From Neoarius graeffei (Eukaryota; Chordata; Actinopteri; Siluriformes; Ariidae), in the NCBI RefSeq assembly GCF_027579695.1, contig NC_083587.1, positions 38,857,732-38,921,731 of the forward strand: a stretch of 64,000 bases of DNA, given 5' to 3'. Numbering within the stretch: position 1 is the stretch's first letter; every line of letters starts with the position of its first letter. The position numbers and the translations under genes are program-made. Shown piece by piece: positions 21,786-33,172 of this stretch. The notes under the pieces were generated by a model. That model made no database searches and was not told where the DNA came from. It was given only the letters and a program-made list of their open reading frames with translations.

Positions 21786-23700
21786 GTGGTCAAAGCTAGA
21801 TGACCAGTCTCCTCAGCGACACAACCACCTATGAAACCTTAAGGCGGGACCCCACCAGTTGTTACAAAAAGAAAGTTGTTAGCTGCCTGCAACAACTAGA
21901 AAAGGACCAAGCCATCAACCAATCTCTGTACTACAGATTGTACCCTGGGGAAGCCGTTCCTCTCATATACGGACTCCCCAAGATTCACAAGGAAGGAGCT
22001 CCACTCAGACCTATCATCAGCAGTATAAACTCTGTCACCTATAACATTGCCAAACACCTAGCCACCATCCTGGCTCCTCTTGTTGGGAATACGCTACATC
22101 ACGTCAAGAACTCCCAAGATTTTGCTACTAAAGTTGCAGACCTCAAACTAGACTTAGATGAAACCATGGTTTCTTACGACGTCACTTCTCTTTTCACCTG
22201 CATTCCCACCACAGAAGCAGTCGAATCAGTTAGAAAGCGACTCCTTCAAGACAACACCTTACTGGATAGAACTAACCTCACCACGGACCAGATTTGCACC
22301 CTGCTTGACCTCTGCCTGACTACCACTTATTTCCAGTTTAATGAAAGTTTCTACAGACAGAAGCATGGATGCACCATGGGCTCACCGGTGTCCCCTATTG
22401 TGGCCAATCTTTACATGGAGGAAGTGGAACATAAAGCTTTGACCACTTTTTCAGGAGTTGCTCCCAGCCACTGGTTCAGATATGTGGATGACACCTGGGT
22501 TAAAATCAAAACCCATGAAGTGGAAGCCTTCTCTAAGCATATCAATGCAGTGGATATCAACATCAATTTCACTCGGGAGGACGTCAGTGGGAATAATCTA
22601 GCCTTCTTGGATTGTGATGTACACAATAGACAAGACAGAAGCCTTAGCATCGAAGTCTACCGGAAACCCCCCCACACAGACCAGTACCTACTCTTCAACT
22701 CTCACCACCCATTGGAACACAAATTGGGGGTCATTAGGACCTTGCAACACAGGGCTCAGAACATCCCTACAACGGTAGAGGGAAAAGAGAAGGAGCAGAA
22801 TCACATCAAGAAAGCACTTCAGAACTGTGGGTATCCCAACTGGTCTTTCTTCAAGAGCAGAAAAAGGAACATAATGGACAAGGAGGATAACAGGAACAAA
22901 TGCAAGAACATTGTCATTCCCTACATTTCTGGTCTATCTGAGAAACTCAGGAGGATCTTCTACAAACACAACATTCCGGTACATTTCAGACCCAGTAACA
23001 CCCTGAAGCAGAAACTGGTCCACCCTAAGGACAGAATAGCCAGGCACAAACAGGACAATGTAGTGTATGCAATTCAGTGCAGTGAGGAATGCACGGACTC
23101 GTATATTGGGGAAACAAAACAACCGCTTCACAGGCGTATGGCTCAACACAGGAGAGCCAGGTCCTCAGGTCAGGACTCTGCTGTCTACCTTCATCTTAAC
23201 AACAAAGGACACTCATTTCAGGATTGCAATGTACGCATTTTAGCCAGAGAGGATCGTTGGTATGAGCAAGGAGTTAAAGAAGCCATTTTTGTCAACCTGG
23301 AACGGCCATCACTGAACAGAGGTTTGGGTCTAAGACATCATTTATCAGCCACCTACAATGCAGTCCTTGGCACACTTCCCAGACAACTGAATGCACACCA
23401 AAACCCAGCTGTTTTCAGTGACTCACAGGAGGACAGAGAGAATCAGCATTCCATTGATCACCTTAACAGGCAATCCATTGAAACACCCTAACGACTCTCG
23501 AGGCTGTTCACATCCAGCCCCCAGTGACCCACACCAACAGGATGACTCAACGACACCTTAGATGAGCTTTTCATCCATGAGAGAATAAATACCTGATACT
23601 CCCTACTAGTCAGACAGAACTGAAGAAACCTTTCGGATGAGAGGTGAAACATCTTCAAGAATCTTCAAGCAAGTCCAGTTGCTCTCTTTTACCACCCACA
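21786..23700 (+). mobile_element. Penelope-like element, plus arm
   Basis: 5'-truncated copy that starts at the inversion junction with the minus arm and ends ACCACCCACA followed by the target duplication GCATTTGGATTTG (23701-23713). Near the 3' end (about 23630-23655) is CGGATGAGAGGTGAAAC, a hammerhead-ribozyme-like core; such ribozymes are known from Penelope-like elements. ORF described separately. Confidence 0.88.
21800..23491 (+). CDS. Penelope-like reverse transcriptase with GIY-YIG endonuclease
   Basis: An uninterrupted 563-codon frame. RT boxes: PLIYGLPKIHKEGAPLRPII, DVTSLFTCIP, HGCTMGSPVSPIVANLYMEE and the catalytic YVDDTW (about residue 228). The C-terminal domain has the GIY-YIG signature YAIQCSEECTDSYIGETKQP followed by RRMAQHRRA, the endonuclease that defines Penelope-like elements. 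The ATG at 21800 is simply the first in the frame; full-length elements have a longer N-terminus, which truncation has removed here. The RT primes from a nick or from chromosome ends, and the endonuclease makes the nick. The intact frame suggests recent insertion. Located in the large lipoxygenase intron before exon 9. Confidence 0.92.
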   Translation: MTSLLSDTTTYETLRRDPTSCYKKKVVSCLQQLEKDQAINQSLYYRLYPGEAVPLIYGLPKIHKEGAPLRPIISSINSVTYNIAKHLATILAPLVGNTLHHVKNSQDFATKVADLKLDLDETMVSYDVTSLFTCIPTTEAVESVRKRLLQDNTLLDRTNLTTDQICTLLDLCLTTTYFQFNESFYRQKHGCTMGSPVSPIVANLYMEEVEHKALTTFSGVAPSHWFRYVDDTWVKIKTHEVEAFSKHINAVDININFTREDVSGNNLAFLDCDVHNRQDRSLSIEVYRKPPHTDQYLLFNSHHPLEHKLGVIRTLQHRAQNIPTTVEGKEKEQNHIKKALQNCGYPNWSFFKSRKRNIMDKEDNRNKCKNIVIPYISGLSEKLRRIFYKHNIPVHFRPSNTLKQKLVHPKDRIARHKQDNVVYAIQCSEECTDSYIGETKQPLHRRMAQHRRARSSGQDSAVYLHLNNKGHSFQDCNVRILAREDRWYEQGVKEAIFVNLERPSLNRGLGLRHHLSATYNAVLGTLPRQLNAHQNPAVFSDSQEDRENQHSIDHLNRQSIETP

Positions 23701-23713
23701 GCATTTGGATTTG

Positions 23714-24038
23714 CTAGTCTTTGGTCAAATGAAAAATGCGGTTACATTTTTTTCTTGCAATGTCTTCGCATCTAAACAGAAATGTTGAAATGCCAAAAAT
23801 GAGAACTAGGCCTACATTTCAGCAAAGAAAATAAGGCCTTTTATGTCAATGCAAGCTAATGTTCATCACGGCCTAGTGCCAAAACAGATTTGTGTCTAAG
23901 ACAAACAAGTTTGATTCGCAGCCTAAAATATTCACCTCTTATGATTACTTTTGAGACTTTGGTTGCCTGCTAGTGGCATTAGTATCAAAATATGTTATGT
24001 TTTTTATACATATTTGTTTGTTTTTCTGTTTTTTTTAG
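23714..24038. other. lipoxygenase intron before exon 9, nothing recognised
   Basis: AT-rich sequence ending in a good polypyrimidine tract and acceptor (TTTTTTAG). Confidence 0.6.
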
Positions 24039-24125
24039 CTCCTCATTCCCCACACTCGCTACACACTCCAGATCAACATCTTGGGACGAAACCGGCTGTT
24101 TTCCAACGATAGAGCTGTTACAGCA
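24039..24125 (+). CDS. lipoxygenase exon 9
   Basis: 87 bp, exactly the conserved length of exon 9. Reads LLIPHTRYTLQINILGRNRL then FSNDRAVTA. The L-L-x-PH-x-RYTL-x-IN-x-x-R motif follows the second iron ligand helix in all animal lipoxygenases. The donor GTATAG is weaker than the others in the gene. It lies on the plus strand, opposite to exons 6-8. Confidence 0.92.
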
Positions 24126-24156
24126 GTATAGACCCACATAAAAGTGTTTCTGCAGT

Positions 24157-24229
<73 letters not shown>
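24157..24229. repeat. (TA)n microsatellite
   Basis: About 35 TA units directly after lipoxygenase exon 9. Confidence 0.97.
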
Positions 24230-24230
<1 letters not shown>

Positions 24231-24429
24231 TATAGGATATCATATATATCAGTAGGATTTATATTTTCCTTAAATTATTGCATAGGAATGACATACAGTG
24301 TGTTTCCATGCAGGGAGATAGCAGAGGTATAACTCATACATACAATGGCAATGATGTTTGATATTGATGTATATTTCTAAATACTATCATTCATTATCTT
24401 GAACTGCAATTATTCTTTTTTGAGAGTAA

Positions 24430-24615
24430 TGCACATACAGTAATACTATGCTATTTGCACCCAGGTGTATATAGTCAAAAATGCTGTTTGCACTCGGTCG
24501 CGGTCGGCATAGTAAATGTGGCTATTTACACCCAAGTGTACATAGCATAGAATAGCAGAGACAAGCACCCGGGTGTCTGCAGCATAGAATGCTATTTACA
24601 CCCAAGCATACTTAT
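24430..24615. repeat. degenerate tandem repeat, about 55-60 bp unit
   Basis: The phrase GCTATTTACACCCAAG recurs at about 24518 and 24589, with related GCTATTTGCACCCAGG at about 24450. These are short imperfect tandem copies within intron 9. Confidence 0.6.
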
Positions 24616-24899
24616 GTGTATGGAAACAGCATAAGTCTTGATTTGCTTTCTGAAGTGGAAAGTGGGGGTGCTTCCTTAAGAGGCCAAGCTGAGTCTGCTA
24701 CTGAGCAGGCATCACAGCAATATAATGCAGTTGCAGCCAAATGCCATTTCCATGTCAAAAGTACTGTATTTCTACATAAGAACTGCAAAGTATTCCTGTC
24801 TGAGAATGAGGCTCTGAAAGATAATTATACCTTTCTTACAAATTCCTGCTCCTCTACAAATCATTTACACAATCTCAATAACTTTCTAATCTCCTCGCA

Positions 24900-25100
24900 C
24901 CTACAGTCCCCTGTGGTCCTCCAATTAGGACCATTTGACCATCCCTCACACCAGATTGGGAGAGAGCTTCCATGTTGGTGCCCTCTGTGGAGCAAGCTAC
25001 CCCTCTCCATCTGTTATCGCTCTTTTTTGGGCCTGTGCATAACACACCTAAAAGCACACCTTTTCACCAAGGCCTTTGGTTTCTAAACCCTTCCCTCCAA
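24900..25100 (+). mobile_element. probable L2-like LINE tail fragment
   Basis: The frame ends LWSKLPLSICYRSFLGLCIT then HLKAHLFTKAFGF and a stop. The LK-x-HLF-x-KAF ending is that of fish L2-type ORF2 proteins. Only this tail is visible. Confidence 0.4.
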
Positions 25101-25175
25101 CTCAGTCAAACCTTGGATATCTTGAAAGGCACAAAATGAAACCACTTGTTGTTGTTACTATTGTGCATTTTTATG

Positions 25176-25240
25176 AAGAATTTCAAAGGAATCAGATTTT
25201 GATAGGTCTATCAAAATCTGATTCCTTTGAAATTCTTCAT
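25176..25240. repeat. perfect 30-bp-arm hairpin
   Basis: AAGAATTTCAAAGGAATCAG and its continuation are mirrored exactly across GATAGGTCTATC. It sits between the LINE tail above and the 3' end of the L2 element below. Confidence 0.9.
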
Positions 25241-25792
25241 ATTCAAGTCAAGTTTATTTGTATAGCGCTTTTAACAATAAACGTTGTCGCAAAGCAGCTT
25301 TACAGAATTTGAACGACTTAAACATGAGCTAATTTTATCCCTAATCTATCCCCAATGACCAAGCCTGTGGGGATGGTGGCAAGGAGAAACTCCCTCAGAC
25401 GACATGAGGAAGAAACCTTGAGAGGAACCAGACTCAAAAGGGAACCCATCCTCATTTGGGCAACAACAGACAGCATGACTATAAGATTAACAGTTTTAAC
25501 ATGAAGACAGTTTCATTGATGTTGTAACTCTTCATTGATGGAAAATTGAGTGCAAAACTGTTCATGACAACTGCAGTCCTAAAGTTAGCAAGTCAACTGT
25601 AGTCCTCAGTCATAAAAGCATTACTGTAAGAGTCCTGTGCATCCTCCAGGTGTAACTTTAAACTGTCCTCATGGGGCCATCCTCCACAGGAGCGATGTGA
25701 TAAGACTCCAACCAGACACAGGGTACCAGGATGGCTCAAGCAGGTCCGAGGGGCAGAAGAGGTCAGCATCTCGATCCCAGGACTGACATGTA

Positions 25793-27402
25793 CAGTGGTG
25801 CTTGAAAGTTTGTGAACCCTTTAGAATTTTCTATATTTCTGCATAAATATGACCTAAAACATCATCAGATTTCCACACAAGTCCTAAAAGTAGATAAAGA
25901 GCACCCAGTTAAAGAAATGAGACAAAAATATTATACTTGGTCATTTATTTATTGACAAAAATGATCCAATATTACAGATCTGTGAGTGGCAAAAGTATGT
26001 GAACCTCTAGGATTAGCAGTTAATTTGAAGGTGAAATTAGAGTCAGGTGTTTTCAATCAATGGGATGACAATCAGGTGTGAGTGGGCACCCTGTTTTATT
26101 TAAAGAACAGGGATCTATCAAAGTCTGATCTTCACAACACATGTTTGTGGAAGTGTATCATGGCACAAACAAAGGAGATTTCTGAGGGCCTCAGAAAAAG
26201 CGTTGTTGATGCTCATCAGGCTAGAAAAGCTTACAAAACCATCTCTAAAGAATTTGGACTCCACCAATCTACAGTCAGACAGACTGTGTACAAATGGAGG
26301 AAATTCAAGACCATTGTTACCCTCCCCAGGAGTGGTCGACCAACAAATATCATTCCAAGAGCAAGGCGTGTAATAGTCGGCGAGGTCACAAAGGACCCCA
26401 GGGTAACTTCTAAGCAACTGAAGGCCTCTCTCACATTGGCTAATGTTAATGTTCATGAGTCCACCATCAGGAGAACACTGAGCAACAATGGTGTGCATGG
26501 CAGGGTTGCAAGTAGAAAGCTACTGCTCTCCAAAAAGAATATGGCTGCTCACCTGCAGTTTGCTAAAGATCATGTGGACAAGCCAGAAGGCTACTAGAAA
26601 AATGTTTTGTGGATGGATGAGACCAAAATAGAGGTTTTTGGTTTAAATGAGAAGCGTTATGTTTGGAGAAAGGAAAACACTGCATTCCAGCATAAGAACC
26701 TTATCCCATCTGTGAAACATGGTGGTGGTAGTATCATGGTTTGGGCCCGTTTTGCTGCATCTGGGCCAGGACGGCTTGCCATCATTGATGGAACAATGAA
26801 TTCTGAATTATACCAGCGAATTCTAAAGGAAAATGTCAGGACATCTGTCCATGAACTGAATCTCAAGAGAAGGTGGGTCATGCAGCAAGACAAAGACCCT
26901 AAGCACACAAGTTGTTCTATCAAAGAATGATTAAAGAAGAATAAAGTGAATGTTTTGGAATGGCCAAGTCAAAGTCCTGACCTTAATCCAATCAAAATGT
27001 TGTGGAAGGACCTGAAGTGAGCAATTCATGTGAGGAAACCCACCAACATCCCAGAGTTGAAGCTGTTCTGTACGGAGGAATGGGCTAAAATTCCTCCAAG
27101 CCAGTGTGCAGGACTGATCAACAGTTACCGCAAACGTTTAGTTGCAGTTATTGCTGCACAAGGGGGTCACACCAGATACTGAAAGCAAAGGTTCACATAC
27201 TTTTGCCACTCACAGATATGTCATATTGGATGATTTTCCTCAATAAATAAATGATCAAGTATAATATTTTTGTTTCATTTGTTTAACTGGGTTCTCTTTA
27301 TCTACTTTTAGGACTTGTGTGAAAATCTGATGATGTTTTCGGTCATATTTATGCAGAAATATAGAAAATTCTAAAGGGTTCACAAACTTTCAAGCACCAC
27401 TG
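25793..27402 (+). mobile_element. Tc1-like transposon, complete ends
   Basis: The terminal repeats CAGTGGTGCTTGAAAGTTTG and CAAACTTTCAAGCACCACTG flank it, each bordered by TA (25791-25792, 27403-27404). An inner repeat copy (AAAAGTATGTGAACCT type) lies about 200 bp inside each end, the IR/DR arrangement. Length 1610 bp. Inserted in the 3' region of the L2 element. Confidence 0.95.
26160..27183 (+). pseudogene. Tc1-like transposase, inactive
   Basis: One reading frame from ATG 26160 to the end AAQGGHTRY, about 341 codons (normal size), interrupted by TAG at 26595, TGA at 26928 and TGA at 27018. The N-terminal paired-like DNA-binding domain reads KTISKEFGLHQSTVRQTVYK. Catalytic region: WMDETKIEVFG supplies the first Asp and QQDKDPKHTS the second. 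The third residue is changed, since the usual NPIEHLW reads NPIKMLW with Glu replaced by Lys. The stops and the lost Glu both say the copy is dead. Confidence 0.95.
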
Positions 27403-27403
27403 T

Positions 27404-27830
27404 AACTCAGAGGGACAGATTGGGGGGGGGGGGGGGGGGGGGGGGAACACAGGTTGTTTGGTCTGCCCTAAAAATGACACAAGTATTAAGTCTGTGTGGT
27501 AGGCTTGCAGAGACGAGAGTCTTGACATCAGGCATAATACACAACAATGGCATGTTAATATGGCTAAAAAATATCATGACCCTGCTCTGGCTGGATGCTT
27601 GATTGGGTGATGGGAGCACACTCCTCAGCAATGAAGGGATGCAAATGGGACACTTGGGGCTGGCCAAGACAATTCAGTTACATTTCACCGGGTCTGGGAC
27701 ATGCTTCAGAATGTCTGACGGCCGATTCCCTGCGGGTTACGATAGCCAGTCGAGGTCTCCACCCTCTCCACCAAAAGATTTCCTGTTGACTCCATGTAAC
27801 TCAGAGGGACAGATTGTGGGGGGGGGAAGA
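27404..27830. repeat. internal tandem duplication within the L2 3' region, with poly-G tract
   Basis: AACTCAGAGGGACAGATT followed by a G-run and ACACAGGTTGTT occurs at 27404 and again, less expanded, at 27796. The first copy has about 25 consecutive G. The unit is about 392 bp. The Tc1 insertion lies exactly at the start of the first copy. Confidence 0.6.
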
Positions 27831-29327
27831 AAACACAGGTTGTTAGGTATGCCCAGTGCCACCTGAATAAGTAGGAACAGTATACATATTGCACTGAGTA
27901 CAAGCAGGGACTCCGGCAACTAACTATGACAGCATAACTAAAAGGGGAGAGCCAGAAGGTAACACAGGCATGAGGGAGCCCCGGGACATAAAGCAGCCAG
28001 CCACTACATCGTCAACAAACTCGAATGAGCAAGCGAGTGGGGACTGACAGCATCCATACATCCCAGTTTACCAAAACACTCTATGTCTGAGGACCCTCCA
28101 GATCTACACCTTTACCTCATAAACACCATTAACAAAAGGCTTGACTAAACACTGAGACTCTGTCTGATTCCCGAACATTACAAGGAAGGCTGTTCCATAA
28201 CTGTGGGGCTTTGTAAGAAAAGGCTCTGCCCCCTGATGTAGTCTTCACTATACGAGGTACCAGCAGATCGCCTGCACCTTTTGATCTAAGTAGGTGTGGT
28301 GGGTCATAGAGGACCAGAAGTTCACTCAGGTACTGTGGTGCAAGACCATTTAGTGCTTTAAAGGTCAATAGTAGTATTTTATAATCAATATGAAATTTGA
28401 TTGGGAGCCAATGCAGTGTGGATAAGACAGGCGTGATGTGGTCATATTTTCTACGGTAGTTCTAGTAAGGACTCTTGCTGCTGCATTTTGAGCTAACTGG
28501 AGCTTGTTTATGCACTTATTGGAACATCCAGACAGTAAGGCGTTACAATAATCCAACCTGGAGGTAACGAAAGCATGAACTAGTTTTTCCGCATCATGTA
28601 GTGACATTAAATTTCTTATCTTAGCAATATTTCTGAGATGAAAGAAAGCTATCCGGGTAATGTTATCAATGTGAGTTTCGAATGAAAGACTGGGGTCAAT
28701 AATCACCCCGAGGTCTTTTACTGCTGCACGTGAAGAAACAGAAAGGCCATCCAGAGTCACTGTGTAATCAGAAAACTTACTTCTAGCTGCATGTGGTCCT
28801 AGTGCAAGTACTTCAGTCTTGTCAGAGTTAAGCAGAAGGAAATTAATAAGCATCCAGTGTCTAATGTCCTTAACACATTCCTCAGTTCTATAAAGCTGGT
28901 GTCTCTCATCAGGTTTTGCAGAAACATACAACTGTGTGTCATCAGCATAACAGTGGAAACTAATACAATGTTTACGAATAATATCACCCAGAGGTAAGAT
29001 ATATAGAGAAAAAAGCAGTGGACCCAAGACAGAACCTTGTGGAACACCAAACTTTACCTCAGTACATCTAGAAATATCACCATTTATATCATATTTATAT
29101 AATACATATTGTAATTTGTATTTGGAGTATTTCCCTTATTACCTCTAAAGCTAACAATAACTTATACCAGATGTACAAAGCAAGCAGACAGAATTAACTG
29201 AATAGTTACTCTCCCCTATAATCCCTAATAAGTTTATACACAGTGATTGGAGAAGTAATTCAGTGACTTTTGAAATGGCAACTAGCACTATGTCCAAAAA
29301 TTTGTACGGTAATTTGTTTAATCTTAG

Positions 29328-29498
29328 AATTCGGGCATTGGTGGTGATGCCTTGGTTAGTTTGCTGAAGCGGACAACAAAAGCCCTGACCTACAGCTCCC
29401 TCTGTCTGCCTGAGAACATCTCTGAGAGGGGCCTGGAGGGACATCCCCAACTACCACTACAGAGATGATGGGATGCAACTGTGGAACATAATCAACAA
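29328..29498 (+). pseudogene. lipoxygenase exon 10, one base too long
   Basis: Acceptor AATCTTAG, donor GTATGT. It reads NSGIGGDALVSLLKRTTKAL, TYSSLCLPENISERGLE, and then in another frame DIPNYHYRDDGMQLWNIIN. TYSSLCLPE and the YRDDG-x-x-LW motif are unmistakable lipoxygenase. The exon is 171 bp; the family length is 170. The extra G in GGAGGGACATC (about 29430) shifts the frame between the two halves. So this copy is broken here, unless it is a sequencing error. Confidence 0.9.
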
Positions 29499-30259
29499 GT
29501 ATGTTTACCAATCAGAACACTGCTGCTTACTGTAATACACAGATTTTAATTCACATTTTATACACTGCATTAAAGTGCTGATGACACGTTTTTGACATAT
29601 TTGGCGATGTTTTATAACATAAAAAGTAATTCCCAATAATCCATATATTCAGGGGTTAAATTGGGATTGGTTATGTGGGGGGGCTCTGCCTCGTACCCGC
29701 CCCTGCCCCTGCCGCCCTGCCCCAATATACTTTTTGGAAAATAACCCTCTAATTTGATAACCATATCATATTGCACAGAGATATACACCTTATCTGTGTG
29801 TTGTAGGCCTATGTGTGTCTTGTAGTGCCCCCCTACACATTATGGCAGTTTGAATGTAGATTGGTTGGCCAATGTAACAGATTGTACAGGTTGTTATACA
29901 TTGGTTTGAAGGAAATGATTAGTGGGGGGTCTGGGGGTCCTCCCCCAGAAGTTTTTTATTATCATACATGTTATTTGCTGAATTCTGGTGCATTTTAATA
30001 AGTTGTTAGCTGACTTTACAGAGGTAGGTTGAGCAAGATCATGTTAAATCTTGTCACATGCCTAAAGGTGAAAAATGTGAAGGAGAAATGTTCAGTGAGA
30101 AAATTTGAAGGCTTGCACAATCTTAAACCAAAACAGTTGATTTATTTTGGAAGATAAATGTTAAATATGCCAAAACACTGTCAGTCAAATTGTCAATCAA
30201 ATATATTCATGCAGTGAATGCAACCAAATACAAACAACACTATAACATTGGAAGCATTT

Positions 30260-30522
30260 ATTATTATTGTTATTATTATGTATTCAATTATTTATTTGGC
30301 ATGTGGTACTTTTTGTATTGTCTAGAACATACATAAGATGAGCATATTATAGCAGCAAAATAGAAGCACAATCATTTGAATGCAGCAAAAGTTTTGCTGC
30401 ATTCAAATGATTGTGCTTCTATTTTGCTGCTATAATATGCTCATCTTTCGTATGTTCTAGACAATACAAAAAGCACCACATGCCAAATAAATAATTGAAT
30501 ACATAATAATAACAATAATAAT
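30260..30522. repeat. palindrome, 131-bp arms
   Basis: Centred at 30391 (GCAGCAAAAGTTTTGCTGC). The arms agree with only a few differences (for example GTGGTACTTTTT against AAAAAGCACCAC). Confidence 0.92.
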
Positions 30523-30631
30523 TACACTAATAATACACTAATAATATTAACAATAAATAATAAATTAACATTAAATTAAATATTAACAATAAATAATAAA
30601 ACACTAATAATATTAACAATACAGTGAACAT

Positions 30632-30863
30632 AATCATTATCATATTTTTTATTATTAAAAACAAAATATCAAATAATACTGAAGAGGGGAAAAAATAATA
30701 CTGATCTAAATATGTTGTGTTTTTATTTTTAGACAGTATGTGTTTTGCTAAACACATACTGTCTAAAAATAAAAACACAACATATTTAGATCAGTATTAT
30801 TTTTTCCCCTCTTCAGTATTATTTAATATTTTGTTTTTAATAATAAAAAATATGATAATGATT
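30632..30863. repeat. palindrome, 114-bp arms
   Basis: Centred between 30747 and 30748 on GTGTTTTGCTAAACAC. One mismatch is visible in the arms. Confidence 0.93.
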
Positions 30864-31515
30864 GGATCGTATGCAGGTAAAAGGGGAGACGGTGTACGGA
30901 GAAAATTATAAACAAGTCACAACGCTGAAACACAAGCCCAAAAACCCGCAAACCACGACTTCTGATTTTTTTTAAAGCGAGCTCACAAAAAAAGAAACCC
31001 CAAAGTCGCTTATAAAAAGCGGAATTGGCAACCCACGCAGTGTTCCAGAAACCAGAATCTCTGATCGCAAGTTCTGTTCTAAATAGCTTTGACAGGTCGT
31101 CTTGTTATCAGGAAAACTATGATCTATCTCATAAAAGTCATGGGTTTATTGATTAATAAAACGATATTTAATTATTCAGAACTGAAAATCATGAAAAGGG
31201 TTTGTTGCTTTTGATGTGTGCGTGATCATATGCCATCCGCTCCGAGCTTATGTGCCGGGGCTGAGCCCCGGACAGCCCCGGCCCAATTTAACCCCTGCAT
31301 ATATTAATTCACGAAGGCGCCTATTTTACAAGTTATGATAAAAAACGCGGCTATTTGGGCAAATTTGACGGGGCTGCAGCACCCAGGAGACGAAAGAGGA
31401 GGAGGGGCTATATGACGTCAGCGAAAGAACCTTCCTCCTAACTTACCAGTTTGTTGTTGATGCGGCAGGTGTTCAGTTTATCATTATTAGTATTTTTATT
31501 ATACGTTATTATACA

Positions 31516-31570
<55 letters not shown>

Positions 31571-31572
<2 letters not shown>

Positions 31573-33170
31573 ACCCCGATTCCAAAAAAGTTGGGACAAA
31601 GTACAAATTGTAAATAAAAATGGAATGCAATGATGTGGAAGTTTCAAATTTCCATATTTTATTCAGAATAGAACATAGATGACATATCAAATGTTTAAAC
31701 TGAGAAAATGTATCATTGAAAGAGAAAAATTAGGTGATTTTAAATTTCATGACAACACATCTCAAAAAAGTTGGGACAAGGCCATGTTTACCACTGTGAG
31801 ACATCCCCTTTTCTCTTTACAACAGTCTGTAAATGTCTGGGGACTGAGGAGACAAGTTGCTCAAGTTTAGGGATAGGAATGTTAACCCATTCTTGTCTAA
31901 TGTAGGATTCTAGTTGCTCAACTGTCTTAGGTCTTTTTTGTCGTATCTTCCGTTTTATGATGCGCCAAATGCTTTCTATGGGTGAAAGATCTGGACTGCA
32001 GGCAGGCCAGTTCAGTACCCGGACCCTTCTTCTACGCAGCCATGATGCTGTAATTGATGCAGTATGTGGTTTGGCATTGTCATGTTGGAAAATGCAAGGT
32101 CTTCCCTGAAAGAGACGTCGTCTGGATGGGAGCATATGTTGCTCTAGAACCTGGATATACCTTTCAGCATTGATGGTGTCTTTCCAGATGTGTAAGCTGC
32201 CCATGCCACACACACTAATGCAACCCCATACCGTCAGAGATGCAGGCTTCTGAACTGAGCGCTAATAACAACTTGGGTCGTCCTTCTCCTCTTTAGTCCG
32301 AATGACACGGCATCCCTGATTTCCATAAAGAACTTCAAATTTTGATTCGTCTGACCACAGAACAGTTTTCCACTTTGCCACAGTCCATTTTAAATGAGCC
32401 TTGGCCCAGAGAAGACGTCTGCACTTCTGGATCATGTTTAGATACGGCTTCTTCTTTGAACTATAGAGTTTTAGCTGGCAACAGCGGATGGCACGGTGAA
32501 TTGTGTTCACAGATAATGTTCTCTGGAAATATTCCTGAGCCCATTTTGTGATTTCCAATACAGAAGCATGCCTGTATGCGATGCAGTGCCGTCTAAGGGC
32601 CCAAAGATCACGGGCACCCAGTACGGTTTTCCGGCCTTGACCCTTACACACAGAGATTCTTCCAGATTCTCTGAATCTTTTGATGATATTATGCACTGTA
32701 GATGATGATATGTTCAAACTCTTTGCAATTTTACACTGTCGAACTCCTTTCTGATATTACTCCACTATTTGTCGGCACAGAATTAGGGGGATTGGTGATC
32801 CTCTTCCCATCTTTACTTCTGAGAGCCACTGCCACTCCAAGATGCTCTTTTTATACCCAGTCATGTTAATGACCTATTGCCAACTGACCTAATAAGTTGC
32901 AATTTGGTCCTCCAGCTGTTCCTTTTTTGTACCTTTAACTTTTCCAGCCTCTTATTGCCCCTGTCCCAACTTTTTTGAGATGTGTTGCTGTCATGAAATT
33001 TCAAATGAGCCAATATTTGGCATGAAATTTCAAAATGTCTCACTTTCGACATTTGATATGTTGTCTATGTTCTATTGTGAACACTATATTAGTTTTTGAG
33101 ATTTGTAAATGATTGCATTCCGTTTTTATTTACAATTTGTACTTTGTCCCAACTTTTTTGGAATTGGGGT

Positions 33171-33172
<2 letters not shown>
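31571..33172 (-). mobile_element. Tc1-like transposon, complete ends
   Basis: 1602 bp with terminal repeats of about 210 bp (CAACCCCGATTCCAAAAAAG at the left; mirrored CAACCCCAATTCC at the right). A direct-repeat copy of CTCAAAAAAGTTGGGAC lies near the inner edge of each. Flanked by TA inside a TA microsatellite. The fragment at 1-522 is from the same family. Confidence 0.96.
31788..32810 (-). pseudogene. Tc1-like transposase, two in-frame stops
   Basis: From ATG 32810: MGRGSPIPLILCRQIVE, a stop, then YQKGVRQCKIAKSLNISSST with the helix-turn-helix, a second stop close to 32262, and then the C-terminal half to 31788. All three catalytic acids are present: WSDESKFEV, FQHDNAKPHTA and SPDLSPIESIW. 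Total length is normal at about 340 codons. Two stops make it non-functional, but it is otherwise well preserved. Confidence 0.93.

Larger units (their letters stand above)
25245..29060 (-). mobile_element. L2-like LINE, 5'-truncated, with long 3' region
   Basis: The minus-strand RT portion at 28129-29050 reads [71 protein letters not shown] and [15 protein letters not shown] frame change near 28370 precedes the C-terminal part (LNGLAPQYLSELLVLY, PQLWNSLP). The 3' terminus at 25245 carries TCAAGTTTATTTGTATAGCG, a familiar LINE/SINE 3' tail in fish. A Tc1-like element splits the 3' region (25793-27402), and a segment starting AACTCAGAGGGACAGATT occurs at 27404 and again at 27796. Sits in lipoxygenase intron 9. 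Confidence 0.85.
29650..31297. mobile_element. non-autonomous hAT with two internal palindromes
   Basis: CAGGGGTTAAATTGGG at the left mirrors CCCAATTTAACCCCTG at the right. A perfect 8-bp target duplication CATATATT lies at 29642-29649 and 31298-31305. Length 1648 bp with no transposase. The middle is made of AT-rich sequence with two long hairpins, listed separately. Confidence 0.95.
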
